Positions 63,986 to 64,000 of a DNA stretch of 64,000 bases are shown here, one piece after another. The notes below the pieces were generated by a model. It saw nothing but the letters and a program-made list of their open reading frames with translations. It ran no database searches and had not been told where the DNA came from. How positions within the stretch are numbered: position 1 is the stretch's first letter; each line of letters begins with the position of its first letter. Source of the stretch: Haloferula luteola (GTDB lineage Bacteria > Verrucomicrobiota > Verrucomicrobiia > Verrucomicrobiales > Akkermansiaceae); the NCBI RefSeq assembly GCF_014201715.1, contig NZ_JACHFD010000010.1, forward strand, positions 62,001 through 126,000, given 5' to 3'. Made by a program: the position numbers and the translations under genes.

Positions 63986-64000
63986 CCTTTCCCCTCGGTC

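Overview
The window looks like a GC-rich chromosomal segment of a Gram-negative bacterium, most likely of the Verrucomicrobiota. This placement is an inference. It rests on a Rho with a very long Lys/Ala- and Arg-rich N-terminal extension, a 1057-residue SecA with an enlarged first half, LamG-type and DxDxDG-type extracellular proteins, several Gfo/Idh and ThuA-type sugar enzymes, an ExbB-ExbD-ExbD operon ending in a giant lectin-like protein, and few Shine-Dalgarno sites. A 16S gene or a protein tree would decide it; neither is in the window. Gene density is high. Both strands are used, with many 4-bp ATGA overlaps and mostly housekeeping content. There is no prophage, CRISPR array or intact insertion sequence.

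Region 1 (1-19.2 kb) holds a DUF805 membrane protein cut by the window edge, EngB, a 57-residue CPxC zinc-ribbon protein, an Ala-rich lipoprotein, a SurA-like chaperone with PdxA and an MBL hydrolase, an anchored helical/zinc-ribbon protein, ValS, Rho, YebC, two small unknowns, TrpS, a membrane-anchored peroxiredoxin-like protein with an SDR, a glycosyltransferase-like protein, PlsY, GpsA and a DedA protein. Region 2 (19.2-30.6 kb) is an envelope block. It contains a LolA-like protein, a complete MCE lipid transporter (MlaE-, MlaF- and MlaD-like plus a PqiC-like lipoprotein), and an ExbB/ExbD/ExbD operon ending in an 810-residue coiled-coil protein with lectin-like domains. A NarL-type two-component system is divergent from that operon.

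Region 3 (30.6-32 kb) is the only clearly accessory stretch: fragments of an IS5-type and an IS3-type transposase fused at one junction, a small unknown membrane protein, and tRNA-Pro(TGG). Region 4 (32-45.3 kb) carries rpsP, prfA, a fructosamine-kinase-like gene overlapping a cysteine-peptidase lipoprotein, an SDR, secA, rpsU, a sugar cluster (ThuA, Gfo/Idh, TIM-barrel epimerase), an aminodeoxychorismate-lyase-like enzyme and ArgA.

Region 5 (45.3-64 kb) carries an RNA-processing type beta-CASP MBL protein, a membrane NlpC/P60 protein, a ParC/GyrA-type topoisomerase subunit, a GH106-like glycosidase with a GDSL hydrolase, the molybdate importer ModABC, a PhoD phosphatase, FtsH and a TerB-FHA-FHA-ABC transporter fusion. 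Protein and lipid traffic (SurA-like, SecA, FtsH, MCE, LolA-like), translation (ValS, TrpS, S16, S21, RF1, tRNA-Pro) and glycan or sugar use are the main themes.
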